A DNA stretch of 64,000 nt from Arthrobacter oryzae (lineage in GTDB: Bacteria; Actinomycetota; Actinomycetes; Actinomycetales; Micrococcaceae). This document shows positions 42,974-51,421 of this stretch, piece by piece (the first letter of the stretch is position 1; every line of letters begins with the position of its first letter). The stretch covers positions 4,402,001-4,466,000 of the forward strand of contig NZ_CP132204.1 of assembly GCF_030718995.1 (NCBI RefSeq). Reading direction: 5' to 3'. The notes below the pieces were generated by a model, which did not search any database, was not told where the DNA came from, and worked only from the letters and a program-made list of their open reading frames with translations. Position numbers and translations under genes: made by a program.

Positions 42974-43036
42974 GAGTTTTTGTCCAGATAATCGCCTCTG
43001 GCGAGGCCTTTGGGCCGGTTATGTGGACAAAAACTC
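42974..43036. repeat. 18-bp-arm inverted repeat between aceE and the fasR-like gene
   Basis: GAGTTTTTGTCCAGATAA (42974-42991) is mirrored at 43019-43036 with one mismatch. The 27-nt centre holds another small hairpin (GCCTC-TGGC-GAGGC). It could terminate aceE transcription, but the long AT-rich arms in a GC-rich genome look more like a dispersed palindromic element. Confidence 0.7.
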
Positions 43037-43185
43037 GCAACTGATGATCACGACGGCGGCCCTCACCACAGGTGGGGGCCGCCGTCGTCGTATCCGGACC
43101 GCGCCGCAAGGACTTGGCCGGTCTGTGACGCAGCGCAAACCGCGTTGTAGCCTTTGCACAAATGGAGCTTGGACTTCGCGCACCG

Positions 43186-43191
43186 TATGCT
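43186..43191 (+). promoter_or_regulatory. -10 element, probable leaderless start of the fasR-like gene
   Basis: TATGCT is followed by exactly 6 nt and the ATG at 43198, with no ribosome site. Confidence 0.5.
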
Positions 43192-43197
43192 CGATGC

Positions 43198-44442
43198 ATG
43201 GCAGAGCCCACCCCCACTCCCGCAAAGCGCAAGCCCGCCTCGCGCGCCCTGACGCCCGAAAAAGCCCAGACGCTGAAGAAACTCCGGGCAAGCGTGGGCC
43301 AGCTGTCCACCACCACCATGCGAGAGCTGGAAAAATCGCTGCCTTGGTACGGCCGGCTCAGTTCCGATGAGCGGTCAGCCCTCGGGATGGTGGCGCAGAA
43401 CGGCATCGCCGCGTTCGTGACCTGGTACGAGCGGCCCAGCTCGCCGTCGTGGATCCTGACCGACGTATTCGGAACCGCGCCCACCGAACTGACCCGCTCC
43501 ATCAGCCTGCAGAAGGCCCTCCAGCTCATCAGGATCGTGGTGGAAGTGGTGGAGGACCAGGTTCCCGTGATCGCTCCGGAGGCGGACCAGCCCGCCCTCC
43601 GCGAAGCCGTGCTCCGCTACTCCCGCGAAGTGGCCTTCGCCGCCGCCGATGTCTACGCCCGCGCCGCCGAATCGAGGGGCTCATGGGACACCAGGCTGGA
43701 AGCCCTGATTGTGGACGCGATCCTGCGGGGTGAGAATACGGATGCCTTGCGGTCCCGCATCGCGGCCCTCGGCTGGAAGGCGCAGGAGCGTTTTACCGTC
43801 ATGGTGGGCAATTCGCCGTCGGAACCCAGCGCCAGCTACGTGAGCGAACTCCGCCGCACGGCCGGCCGGTTTGCCGAGGACGCGCTGGTGGGAATCCAGG
43901 GCGACCGCCTCATCCTGATCCTCGGCGGCGTCCAGGACCGGGAGAGCGCGTACCTGAAGCTCAGCGAGCTGTTCGCCCCCGGGCCCGTGGTTTACGGACC
44001 GGAAGCGGGTTCCCTCCTCGAGGCGAGCGGTTCGGCGCAATCCGCCTTCGCGGGGCTGACGGCGGCGCGCGCTTGGCCCTCCGCACCGCGCCCGGTGGCT
44101 GCTGACGACCTGCTGCCTGAGCGGGTCATTTCGGGGGACGACGCCGCACGGCGGTCCCTCATCAAGAACATCTACCGGCCGCTGATTGCCGCGTCCAATG
44201 GGCTGGTGGAGACGCTGGGTACCTACCTCGAGCTGGGACACTCCCTCGAAGCGACGGCCCGCGAGCTCTTCGTGCACGCCAACACCGTCCGTTACCGGCT
44301 CAAGCGCGTTTGTGACGTCACGGGCTGGGATCCGCTCCTTCCCCGGGAGGCGTTTGTGCTTCAGGCGGCACTCGTGGTGGGACGGCTTTCCGTTCCGCCG
44401 AAGGCCCCCACGGAGCGCCAGCCGTCCCGGAACGGCAACTGA
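43198..44442 (+). CDS. fasR: PucR-type helix-turn-helix regulator, FasR-like
   Basis: The 414-aa protein ends in a PucR C-terminal helix-turn-helix (LEATARELFVHANTVRYRLKRVCDVTGWDPL) after a GGDEF-like CdaR middle region. Its position directly upstream of fabD-fabH-acpP-fabF matches FasR of Streptomyces, which activates the fatty acid synthase operon. The ATG follows TATGCT by 6 nt, so the mRNA is likely leaderless. A TTGTAG-N5-CTACAA palindrome just after its stop, on the fabD promoter, is a candidate binding site. The gene name rests on synteny. Confidence 0.85.
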   Translation: MAEPTPTPAKRKPASRALTPEKAQTLKKLRASVGQLSTTTMRELEKSLPWYGRLSSDERSALGMVAQNGIAAFVTWYERPSSPSWILTDVFGTAPTELTRSISLQKALQLIRIVVEVVEDQVPVIAPEADQPALREAVLRYSREVAFAAADVYARAAESRGSWDTRLEALIVDAILRGENTDALRSRIAALGWKAQERFTVMVGNSPSEPSASYVSELRRTAGRFAEDALVGIQGDRLILILGGVQDRESAYLKLSELFAPGPVVYGPEAGSLLEASGSAQSAFAGLTAARAWPSAPRPVAADDLLPERVISGDDAARRSLIKNIYRPLIAASNGLVETLGTYLELGHSLEATARELFVHANTVRYRLKRVCDVTGWDPLLPREAFVLQAALVVGRLSVPPKAPTERQPSRNGN

Positions 44443-44446
44443 ACCG

Positions 44447-44463
44447 TTGTAGACTTCCTACAA
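44447..44463 (+). promoter_or_regulatory. Palindrome on the fabD promoter
   Basis: TTGTAG-N5-CTACAA is a perfect repeat that contains a -10-like TAGACT (44450-44455). It stands 67 nt before the fabD start, directly after the fasR-like gene. Confidence 0.5.
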
Positions 44464-44529
44464 ACTGACCCAGTGAGCTTGGTGCATGAATACACCGAGA
44501 ATCACGCAGTAATTTGGAAAGCTGGATAC

Positions 44530-45459
44530 GTGCTTGCAATCGTCTGCCCTGGACAGGGCTCCCAGACCCCTGGTTTTCTGGCCCCTTGGCTGGAACTGCC
44601 TTCCGTCGCCGGCCATTTGGCCTCCCTCAGTGAAATAGCAGGCATCGACCTCACGGCACATGGCACCACGTCGGATGAGGAAACCATCAAGGACACGGCG
44701 GTAGCACAGCCGCTGATCGTGGCGGCCGGACTGGTGGCCGCCAAGTCGTTGTTCGACGTCGAACTGAGCACCCTTCCGGTAGTCCTGGCAGGTCACTCCG
44801 TCGGCGAGATCACGGCGTCGGCCCTTGCCGGCGTCCTGACCGAGACCGAAGCCATGACGTTCGTCCGGGAGCGCGCCAACAGCATGGCTGCGGCTGCTGC
44901 CGTCACCCCCACAGGCATGAGCGCCGTGGTTGGCGGAGATCCGGCCGAGGTCCTCGCGGCCATCGAGGCCGCCGGCGCCACGCCCGCCAACGTCAACGGT
45001 GCCGGCCAGACCGTCGCCGCGGGCACGTTCGAACAGCTCAAGGCCCTCGCCGAGAATCCCCCCGCGAAGGCACGCGTGATCCCGCTGAAGGTGGCCGGAG
45101 CCTTCCACACCTCGCACATGTCCCCCGCCGTAGCGGCGCTGGAAGCGCTGAAGCCCACCCTGCACCCCCGGAACCCGCAGGTGCCGCTGTTGTCCAACTT
45201 TGACGGCAAGGAAGTGACCGACGGCGGCGCAGCAGTCGGCAGCCTCATCGCCCAGGTCTCCCGTCCGGTCCGCTGGGACCTGTGCATGGAGACGCTGGTC
45301 CGGCGCGGCGTCACGGGCGTCATTGAACTCGCACCAGCCGGAACCCTGGCCGGACTCGCCAAGCGGGGCATGCCCGGCGTCAAGACGGTTGCCGTCAAGA
45401 CTCCGGAGGACCTCAGCGCTGCCTTGGCCCTATTCGCAGAACTGGAGGGACAGGCATGA
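44530..45459 (+). CDS. fabD: Malonyl-CoA:ACP acyltransferase
   Basis: FabD loads malonyl groups onto acyl carrier protein for fatty acid synthesis. Motifs are IVCPGQGSQTPGF at the start, the nucleophile serine in LAGHSVGEITA, and the histidine in VAGAFHTSHM. The 309-aa length is normal with GTG 44530 as start (GGAAAG upstream); an upstream GTG at 44473 would add an unrelated tail. It heads the operon fabD-fabH-acpP-fabF. Confidence 0.95.
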   Translation: MLAIVCPGQGSQTPGFLAPWLELPSVAGHLASLSEIAGIDLTAHGTTSDEETIKDTAVAQPLIVAAGLVAAKSLFDVELSTLPVVLAGHSVGEITASALAGVLTETEAMTFVRERANSMAAAAAVTPTGMSAVVGGDPAEVLAAIEAAGATPANVNGAGQTVAAGTFEQLKALAENPPAKARVIPLKVAGAFHTSHMSPAVAALEALKPTLHPRNPQVPLLSNFDGKEVTDGGAAVGSLIAQVSRPVRWDLCMETLVRRGVTGVIELAPAGTLAGLAKRGMPGVKTVAVKTPEDLSAALALFAELEGQA

Positions 45460-46517
45460 GCGCCCCCGTACTCAAGCAGGCACCGCTGCGGGAACACACC
45501 CGCATCCTTGGACTCGGCGCCTACCGGCCCGACGTCATCGTCACCAACGAAGATGTGTGCCAGTGGATCGATTCGTCTGACGAATGGATCCGGCAGCGCA
45601 CCGGCATCGTGACGCGCCACCGGGCCCCTGCCGACATCAGTGTCATCGACATGGCCGAGGGTGCCGCCCGCGAAGCCCTGGCCAAGGCAGGCATCGAAGC
45701 CAGCCAACTGGGCGCGGTGATCGTCTCCACTGTCACCCACCCTTACGCGACGCCCTCCGCTGCTGCGAGCCTGGCGGACCGACTTGGCGCGACGCCTGCC
45801 CCGGCATTCGACATCTCAGCTGCGTGCGCCGGCTATTGCTACGGCATCGCCCAGGGTGACGCGCTGGTCCGCTCCGGGGCTGCCGACTACGTGCTGGTGG
45901 TCGGTGCCGAGAAGCTGTCGGACGTCATCGACAACACCGAGCGCACCATCTCGTTCCTGCTTGGCGACGGCGCCGGCGCCGTCGTGATCGGCCCCTCGGA
46001 CACCCCGGGCATCGGCCCGTCGGTCTGGGGCTCGGACGGCAGCAAGTGGGACGCCATCGGGATGACCCATTCCCTGCTCGATGTCCGGGAGCTGGCCCTG
46101 GCCGCCAACAAGGGCGGTTCGCTAAGCACCGCGGAGGCCGACGTCACCGACGCCGCCATCTGGCCGACCCTGCGCCAGGACGGCCAGACCGTCTTCCGCT
46201 GGGCCGTCTGGGAAATGGCCAAAGTGGCGCAGCAGGCCCTCGACGCCGCCGGCATCGCGCCGGAGGACCTCGTAGCCTTCATCCCCCACCAGGCCAACAT
46301 GCGGATCATCGACGAGATGGTCAAGAAGCTCAAGCTTCCCGAGACCGTCAAGGTGGCCAGGGACATCGCCGAGGCCGGAAACACGTCAGCAGCTTCCATT
46401 CCGCTTGCGACCCACCGCCTGTTGCAGGAAAACCCCGAACTCAGCGGCGGACTCGCCCTGCAAATCGGTTTCGGCGCCGGCCTGGTGTTTGGCGCCCAGG
46501 TGATTGTGCTCCCGTAG
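45456..46517 (+). CDS. fabH: 3-oxoacyl-ACP synthase III
   Basis: FabH condenses a short acyl-CoA with malonyl-ACP to start each fatty acid chain; in this group branched acyl-CoA primers are expected. The active cysteine lies in DISAACAGYCYG, the histidine in FIPHQANMRI and the asparagine in EAGNTSAAS. The start overlaps the fabD stop as ATGA, so translation is coupled. At 353 aa it is slightly longer than the 310-340 aa common for FabH, from a short N-terminal extension. Confidence 0.96.
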   Translation: MSAPVLKQAPLREHTRILGLGAYRPDVIVTNEDVCQWIDSSDEWIRQRTGIVTRHRAPADISVIDMAEGAAREALAKAGIEASQLGAVIVSTVTHPYATPSAAASLADRLGATPAPAFDISAACAGYCYGIAQGDALVRSGAADYVLVVGAEKLSDVIDNTERTISFLLGDGAGAVVIGPSDTPGIGPSVWGSDGSKWDAIGMTHSLLDVRELALAANKGGSLSTAEADVTDAAIWPTLRQDGQTVFRWAVWEMAKVAQQALDAAGIAPEDLVAFIPHQANMRIIDEMVKKLKLPETVKVARDIAEAGNTSAASIPLATHRLLQENPELSGGLALQIGFGAGLVFGAQVIVLP

Positions 46518-46639
46518 CCGGACCCTTTACCCACAACTGAATACGTACTGAACAGCACGGATTCGCGAACCAAGCCGTAACCGCGGTTTGAATCATTTCC
46601 GGCAGCACTTGCCGGCAACAACAAGAAAAGGAGCCATCA

Positions 46640-46885
46640 ATGGCTAGCAACGAAGAGATCCTGGCCGGCCTGGCTGAAATCGTCAACGAAGAGACCGGCC
46701 TCGCCACCGAAGCCGTCGAGCTGGACAAGTCCTTCACCGAGGACCTGGACATCGACTCCATCTCCATGATGACCATCGTGGTCAACGCTGAGGAAAAGTT
46801 CGGCGTGCGTATCCCGGACGAAGAGGTCAAGAACCTCAAGACCGTCGGCGACGCTGTCAGCTTCATCTCAAACGCACAGGCCTAG
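46640..46885 (+). CDS. acpP: Acyl carrier protein
   Basis: The 81-aa acidic four-helix protein carries growing acyl chains on 4'-phosphopantetheine attached to the serine of DIDSISMM (about Ser40). The usual DSL is DSI here. It has its own strong ribosome site AAAAGGAG and sits 122 nt after fabH and 158 nt before fabF, so it may be produced in excess over the enzymes. Confidence 0.97.
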   Translation: MASNEEILAGLAEIVNEETGLATEAVELDKSFTEDLDIDSISMMTIVVNAEEKFGVRIPDEEVKNLKTVGDAVSFISNAQA

Positions 46886-46922
46886 TCCTGGCTCCTGCCG
46901 GCAACAGCCGAATCCGGTAGCC

Positions 46923-46953
46923 GGTCCGGGGCGCTGACCAAGCGTCCCGGACC
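46923..46953 (+). terminator. Intercistronic hairpin between acpP and fabF
   Basis: GGTCCGGGGCGCT (46923-46935) pairs with 46941-46953 over 13 bp with one G-T pair and a 5-nt loop. No T run follows. It may partly stop transcription or protect the acpP mRNA 3' end. Confidence 0.55.
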
Positions 46954-47043
46954 GTGCACCGCTGAATGACCTCAAGTTTTCCCCACGCATTCCCGGCCAG
47001 GCATCCCCCGGACACGGCATGCGCACCGATAGAGAGTGATCCC

Positions 47044-48282
47044 ATGGCACGCAAAGTAGTCATTACCGGTCTGGGTGCCACCACGCCCATTGGCGGCGAT
47101 GTCCCCACGATGTGGAATAACGCGCTGAAGGGCGTCTCCGGCGCACGCACGCTCGAGGACGACTGGGTGGCCAAGTATGAACTGCCCGTTCACTTCGCAG
47201 CCCGCGCCTCCACCCCCGCGCTGGAAGTCCTGAGCCGCGTCGAAGCGAAGCGGATGGACCCGTCCACGCAGTTCGGCGTCGTGGCCGCCCGCGAAGCCTG
47301 GGCCGACTCCGGCATTACCGAAGTGGACCACGACCGCCTTGCAGTGGCCTTTGCCACGGGCATCGGCGGCGTCTGGACCCTGCTGGACGCCTGGGACACC
47401 CTGCGCGAAAAAGGTCCGCGTCGCGTCCTGCCCATGACCGTGCCGATGCTGATGCCCAATGGCGTGGCAGCAGCGGTGAGCCTGGACCTGGGTGCCCGGG
47501 CCGGTGCCCACACCCCGGTATCCGCCTGCGCATCCGGCACCGAGGCCCTCCACCTCGGCCTGGACCTCATTCGCTCCGGCAAGGCTGACGTCGTGGTCTG
47601 CGGTGGAGCCGAAGCTGCGATCCACCCGATGCCCATTGCCGCGTTCGCCTCGATGCAGGCCCTTTCGCGCCGCAACGACGATCCCGAGCACGCGTCACGC
47701 CCGTACGACACGGGTCGCGACGGTTTCGTCATGGGTGAAGGCGCCGGCGCCCTGGTCATCGAAGCCGAGGAACACGCACTTGCCCGTGGTGCCCGGATCT
47801 ACGGCGAGCTCGCGGGAACCTCGGTGACTGCCGACGCCTACCACATCACGGCCCCGGACCCCCAGGGCCTGGGTGCCACCCGCGCCCTGAAAGCGGCGAT
47901 GTTTGACGGCCGCATCCAGGCTGAGGAAGTGGTCCACGTCAACGCGCACGCGACGTCCACTCCCGTCGGCGACAAGCCTGAGTACACCGCGCTTCGCGCT
48001 GCCCTGGGATCGCACGTCGATAATGTGGCGGTTTCCGCGACAAAGTCCCAGATGGGCCACCTGCTGGGTGCCTCAGGTGCCGTTGAAGCAGTCCTTACCG
48101 TCCTGGCCGTCTACGAGCGCAAGGCACCGGTGACCATCAACCTGGAAAACCAGGATCCGGAGATCCCGCTCGACGTCGTCACCAAGACGGCCCGCGACCT
48201 GCCGTCAGGCAGCATCGTGGCACTGAGCAACTCCTTCGGCTTCGGCGGCCACAACGCCGTGATTGCTGTCCGCAGCATCTAG
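47044..48282 (+). CDS. fabF: Beta-ketoacyl-ACP synthase II
   Basis: The 412-aa condensing enzyme elongates acyl-ACP. The catalytic cysteine is in PVSACASGTEAL, and the two histidines are in VNAHATSTPVGD and the SQMGHLLGASGA block. The start ATG follows AGAGAG. It is the last gene of the fatty acid operon, closed by the hairpin at 48305. Confidence 0.96.
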   Translation: MARKVVITGLGATTPIGGDVPTMWNNALKGVSGARTLEDDWVAKYELPVHFAARASTPALEVLSRVEAKRMDPSTQFGVVAAREAWADSGITEVDHDRLAVAFATGIGGVWTLLDAWDTLREKGPRRVLPMTVPMLMPNGVAAAVSLDLGARAGAHTPVSACASGTEALHLGLDLIRSGKADVVVCGGAEAAIHPMPIAAFASMQALSRRNDDPEHASRPYDTGRDGFVMGEGAGALVIEAEEHALARGARIYGELAGTSVTADAYHITAPDPQGLGATRALKAAMFDGRIQAEEVVHVNAHATSTPVGDKPEYTALRAALGSHVDNVAVSATKSQMGHLLGASGAVEAVLTVLAVYERKAPVTINLENQDPEIPLDVVTKTARDLPSGSIVALSNSFGFGGHNAVIAVRSI

Positions 48283-48304
48283 CGTCCGCTCGGTTGATCC
48301 AGCT

Positions 48305-48340
48305 GCATGAGGCCCCTGCCGTCCGGCGGGGGCCTCATGC
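48305..48340. terminator. Terminator of the fab operon
   Basis: A 16-bp stem with one wobble (48305-48320 with 48325-48340) and a GTCC loop lies between the converging fabF and DUF3145 stops. It can serve both directions. Confidence 0.8.
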
Positions 48341-48382
48341 GTTATGGAGGTTTTGCGATGCGGCCCGGGTTGGCCCGCGGCG

Positions 48383-48886
48383 TCAGCCCACCTGGTGCAG
48401 CCAGCGCACGGGTGCGCCCTCGGCAGCGTGCCGGAACGGCTCCAGCTCTTCGTCCCAGGCCTCGCCGAGCGCCAAGGAGAGCTCGTGGTAAACGGCGGAC
48501 GGGTCGCCGGCGCCGGACTCGTAGGCGTAGCGGATCCGGTCTTCCGAAACCATGATGTTTCCGTGTACGTCGGTGACGGCGTGGAAAATTCCGAGTTCAG
48601 GGGTGTGGGACCATCTGCCGCCGTCCACGCCCTGGCTGGGTTCCTCGGTGACTTCATAGCGCAGGTGCGCCCAGCCCCTCAGGGCGGATGCCAGCAGGGC
48701 GCCGGTACCCGGGCTGCCGGTCCAGGACAATTCCGAACGGAACATTCCGGGCGCAGCAGGCTGAGCAGTCCACTCAAGGTCCGTTCGCTTGTCCACGACA
48801 GACCCGATGGCCCACTCTACGTGGGGGCACAGGGCGGTCGGGGCCGAGTGAACGAACAAGACACCGCGGGTCATTGCAACAGACAT
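48383..48886 (-). CDS. DUF3145 family protein
   Basis: The 167-aa protein has the DUF3145 pattern TRGVLFVHSAPTALCPHVEWA, SELSWTGSPGTGALLASALRGWAHLRYEVTEE and FHAVTDVHGNIMVSEDRIRYA. The family is actinobacterial and usually sits next to the fab operon, as here; its function is unknown. I chose ATG 48886 with GGAGG 5 nt upstream. A link to lipid synthesis is suggested only by synteny. Confidence 0.92.
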   Translation of the reverse strand: MSVAMTRGVLFVHSAPTALCPHVEWAIGSVVDKRTDLEWTAQPAAPGMFRSELSWTGSPGTGALLASALRGWAHLRYEVTEEPSQGVDGGRWSHTPELGIFHAVTDVHGNIMVSEDRIRYAYESGAGDPSAVYHELSLALGEAWDEELEPFRHAAEGAPVRWLHQVG

Positions 48887-49190
48887 TCCATCCTCCATAG
48901 CTGTAGGTACGTCTTCCCCAACGACCTCTGCCTGAATGTGTGTCTGCCGCGCCGGATCCGCATGCTGCCGGTGGTCCCTGCAAGGCTATGAAATTAGTGC
49001 CGGCACCGCCTGAAACTGCTTCAGGGCGAGCTTCAAGTCAGACTTGAAACTTGCCGGACATGACTCTTATTGTGCCGTACCCCGCCTAATTACGCCAGTG
49101 CAATTCGGCGCGCCGGAAGTGAATAGAAAACTTGCAAGGCCGGCCGGGCGTATACCCGCCGCGGCTGGCAGCGGGCCCCCGGAGACTCTG
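48887..49190. other. Intergenic region between xerC and DUF3145 genes
   Basis: About 300 nt hold no gene. A perfect 17-bp palindrome TTCAAGTC-A-GACTTGAA lies at 49032-49048, and CTGAA-ACTG-CTTCAG nearby forms a small hairpin. They are about 150 nt upstream of the DUF3145 start and could be an operator or the xerC terminator. Confidence 0.5.
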
Positions 49191-50117
49191 TCAGGCGCGC
49201 GGATGCGCCTGCTGGTAGCTTCGCCGCAGGCGGTCAACCGAGACGTGGGTGTAGATCTGGGTGGTAGCCAGGCTGCTGTGGCCGAGAATTTCCTGCACGG
49301 CCCTGAGGTCGGCTCCGCCGTCCAGCAAATGCGTGGCGGCGGAGTGCCGGAGCGCGTGCGGACCCGTGGCAGCCGTGTCCCCCAGCGCGTCGAGCAGGTC
49401 CTTCACCACCGCACGGACCTGCCGCTGGTCCACCCGCCGGCCCCGGGCCCCCAGGAAGAGTGCCGGATCGCTTCCGTCGACTGCCAGCAGTAGCCTTCCG
49501 CGGCGCAGCCAGTCGTCGACGGCGACCGCGGCGGGAAGCCCGTACGGCACCGTCCGCTCCTTGTTGCCCTTGCCGACAACCCTGAGCGTCCGGCGGTCGG
49601 GGTCGAGGTCGTCCACGTCCATGCCCGCCAGCTCTCCGACCCGGACACCGGTGGCGTAGAGCAACTCCACCATGGCCCGGTTTCGGAGCGCCATCGGGCC
49701 GCCGTCTTCCGCGGCGGCCTTCAGCCCGTCCAGGACGCGAACAACCTGTTGCTGGTGCAGGACGCCCGGCAGGGATTTTTCCCGCTTCGGTGCCTTCAGG
49801 CGCAGCGCCGGATCGGCCTCGAGAAGTTCTTCCCGCACGGCCCACGCGGTGAAGGACCTGGCCGTGGCTGCGCGCCGGGCCAACGTGGACCGGGACATGC
49901 CCGCCTCGCTCTGGACGCCGAGCCAGCGCCGCAGCGTGGAGAGTTCAATCCCGTCGAGGCTGGCGGCGCCGTCTGCTGCCGCAGCCGACAACAGGCTGTG
50001 GACGTCGGACAGGTAGGCGCGCACGGTGTGAGGTGACCGGGCGCGTTCGCCTTCGAGGTAACGGCCGAAGCCGTGGGCTGCGCCAGCGAGGGCCGGGGGG
50101 AGGTCTGGGGTGTCCAC
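49191..50117 (-). CDS. xerC: Tyrosine recombinase XerC
   Basis: The 308-aa recombinase resolves chromosome dimers at dif together with XerD. The N-terminal SAM-like domain (FGRYLEGERARSPHTVRAYLSDV) is followed by the catalytic domain with Arg in GVRVGELAGM, Lys in GKGNKERTVP, HALRHSAATHLL (His, Arg), GHSSLATTQIYTHV (His, catalytic Tyr). GTG 50117 is the best start; a TTG 10 codons upstream is less likely. It follows dprA, as in many Actinobacteria. Confidence 0.93.
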   Translation of the reverse strand: MDTPDLPPALAGAAHGFGRYLEGERARSPHTVRAYLSDVHSLLSAAAADGAASLDGIELSTLRRWLGVQSEAGMSRSTLARRAATARSFTAWAVREELLEADPALRLKAPKREKSLPGVLHQQQVVRVLDGLKAAAEDGGPMALRNRAMVELLYATGVRVGELAGMDVDDLDPDRRTLRVVGKGNKERTVPYGLPAAVAVDDWLRRGRLLLAVDGSDPALFLGARGRRVDQRQVRAVVKDLLDALGDTAATGPHALRHSAATHLLDGGADLRAVQEILGHSSLATTQIYTHVSVDRLRRSYQQAHPRA

Positions 50118-50226
50118 GGTCCAACTTTCCCACCATTCAGCCGCCAATCAAGGAACCACGCAGTCAGGCCGTCCAGTTCACGGAGATCGTACGCAGAACT
50201 GCCCGCAGGCCCGCCGGCGGCAGCAC

Positions 50227-51411
50227 TCAGCACGCTTTGCGGGACCTTTTCCAGCCGCCGCGTTCGGATTCGGCAAGCCCCAACAGCCCCAGCCGACCCA
50301 GTCCCGCCCTGACCGAATCTGCGCTCAGTCCCGCAACAGACGTCAGCTTTTCGACTGAGCTCGTTGACCGCAACGGCAGCGCGTCGAGAAGGATGAGGTC
50401 TTCCAAGGTGAGGCCGTCGTGGTCAGCGCGTTTCCCAGCGGCGAGGTCGGCCAACGATTCGCCGCTGGGTGAGGCGAGTTCGGCGATTTCACCGGCGTCC
50501 GTAACGCAGACGGCACCCCCTTCGCGGATCAGCCTGTGGCAACCGGCCGAATTTGCGCTGTGCACGGAGCCTGGGACGGCTCCGACGGCCCGGCCCAGGG
50601 TCTCAGCGTGGTGTGCCGTGTTCAGCGCCCCGGAGCGCCAGCGTGCTTCCACCACGACGGTGACTGACGACAGGGCGGCGATGAGTCGGTTCCGCTGAAG
50701 GAACCGGTACCGCGTGGGGGCTGAACCGGGCGGGACTTCGGCCAGGACCGCACCCTGGTTCGTGACCGTCCTGAGGAGGTCTTCGTTTCCGGACGGATAA
50801 AAGCGGTCCACTCCCCCGGCCATGACGGCGACCGTGGGCATGGCCTCTCCGGCGCCCGCCAGCGCGGCCCGGTGGGCATGCGCATCGATACCGTAGGCCC
50901 CGCCCGAGACGATAGTGAAGCCCCGTTGGGCCAGGGAGTAGGCGAGGTCGCCTGTGACGGCAGCGCCGTAGCTTGTGCTGTCGCGGGACCCGACAAGGGC
51001 AACGGACTTCGCCGCTGCGGGCAGGGGCTGCTCCACACCGCGCCACCACAGGCAAAGGGGTTCATGAAGGTCCAGGTCAGCCAGCTGCCCGGGCCATAAT
51101 TCGTCGGACGGGATGATCATGCGGCCGCCCATCCGGTGCATCGTGGCCAGGTCCCGTTCCGGAGCCAGGTCCGGGATGCGCGGAGCCCAGCGCTTGAGTG
51201 AGGCGTTAATCCCGGGCCAGCTGCCGGTGCCGTTCTCCGCCAATAGTGCCGTGATCTCCTGTTCGAGCTGCGGACCGGACGCCAGCTGACCGGTGGCGAT
51301 TCGGAGCCCATCCACGGCACCGGCTGCTCTCACCAGCGCCAGGCCCACAGCGTCCTGCGGCTCCATCAGGCGCGACAGGGCGGCCCGCGCTAAGCGTTCA
51401 TTGTCAGTCAT
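50227..51411 (-). CDS. dprA: DNA-processing protein DprA
   Basis: The 394-aa protein has the extended Rossmann fold of DprA/Smf: VALVGSRDSTSYGAAVTGDLA, IVSGGAYGIDAHAHRAAL, MAGGVDRFYPSGNEDLL and FLQRNRLIAALS. It loads RecA on incoming single-stranded DNA during transformation. A C-terminal winged-helix-like region (STSSVEKLTSVAGLSADSVRAGL) follows. AAAGGAAAG precedes the ATG. It is co-transcribed with comM and yraN. Confidence 0.94.
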   Translation of the reverse strand: MTDNERLARAALSRLMEPQDAVGLALVRAAGAVDGLRIATGQLASGPQLEQEITALLAENGTGSWPGINASLKRWAPRIPDLAPERDLATMHRMGGRMIIPSDELWPGQLADLDLHEPLCLWWRGVEQPLPAAAKSVALVGSRDSTSYGAAVTGDLAYSLAQRGFTIVSGGAYGIDAHAHRAALAGAGEAMPTVAVMAGGVDRFYPSGNEDLLRTVTNQGAVLAEVPPGSAPTRYRFLQRNRLIAALSSVTVVVEARWRSGALNTAHHAETLGRAVGAVPGSVHSANSAGCHRLIREGGAVCVTDAGEIAELASPSGESLADLAAGKRADHDGLTLEDLILLDALPLRSTSSVEKLTSVAGLSADSVRAGLGRLGLLGLAESERGGWKRSRKAC

Positions 51412-51421
51412 CGCTTTCCTT

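Noticed and set aside
49191..50117. XerC considered as an integrase of a mobile element
   Set aside because: It sits with dprA, comM and yraN in the usual chromosomal order, there is no adjacent tRNA attachment repeat and no other mobile gene.
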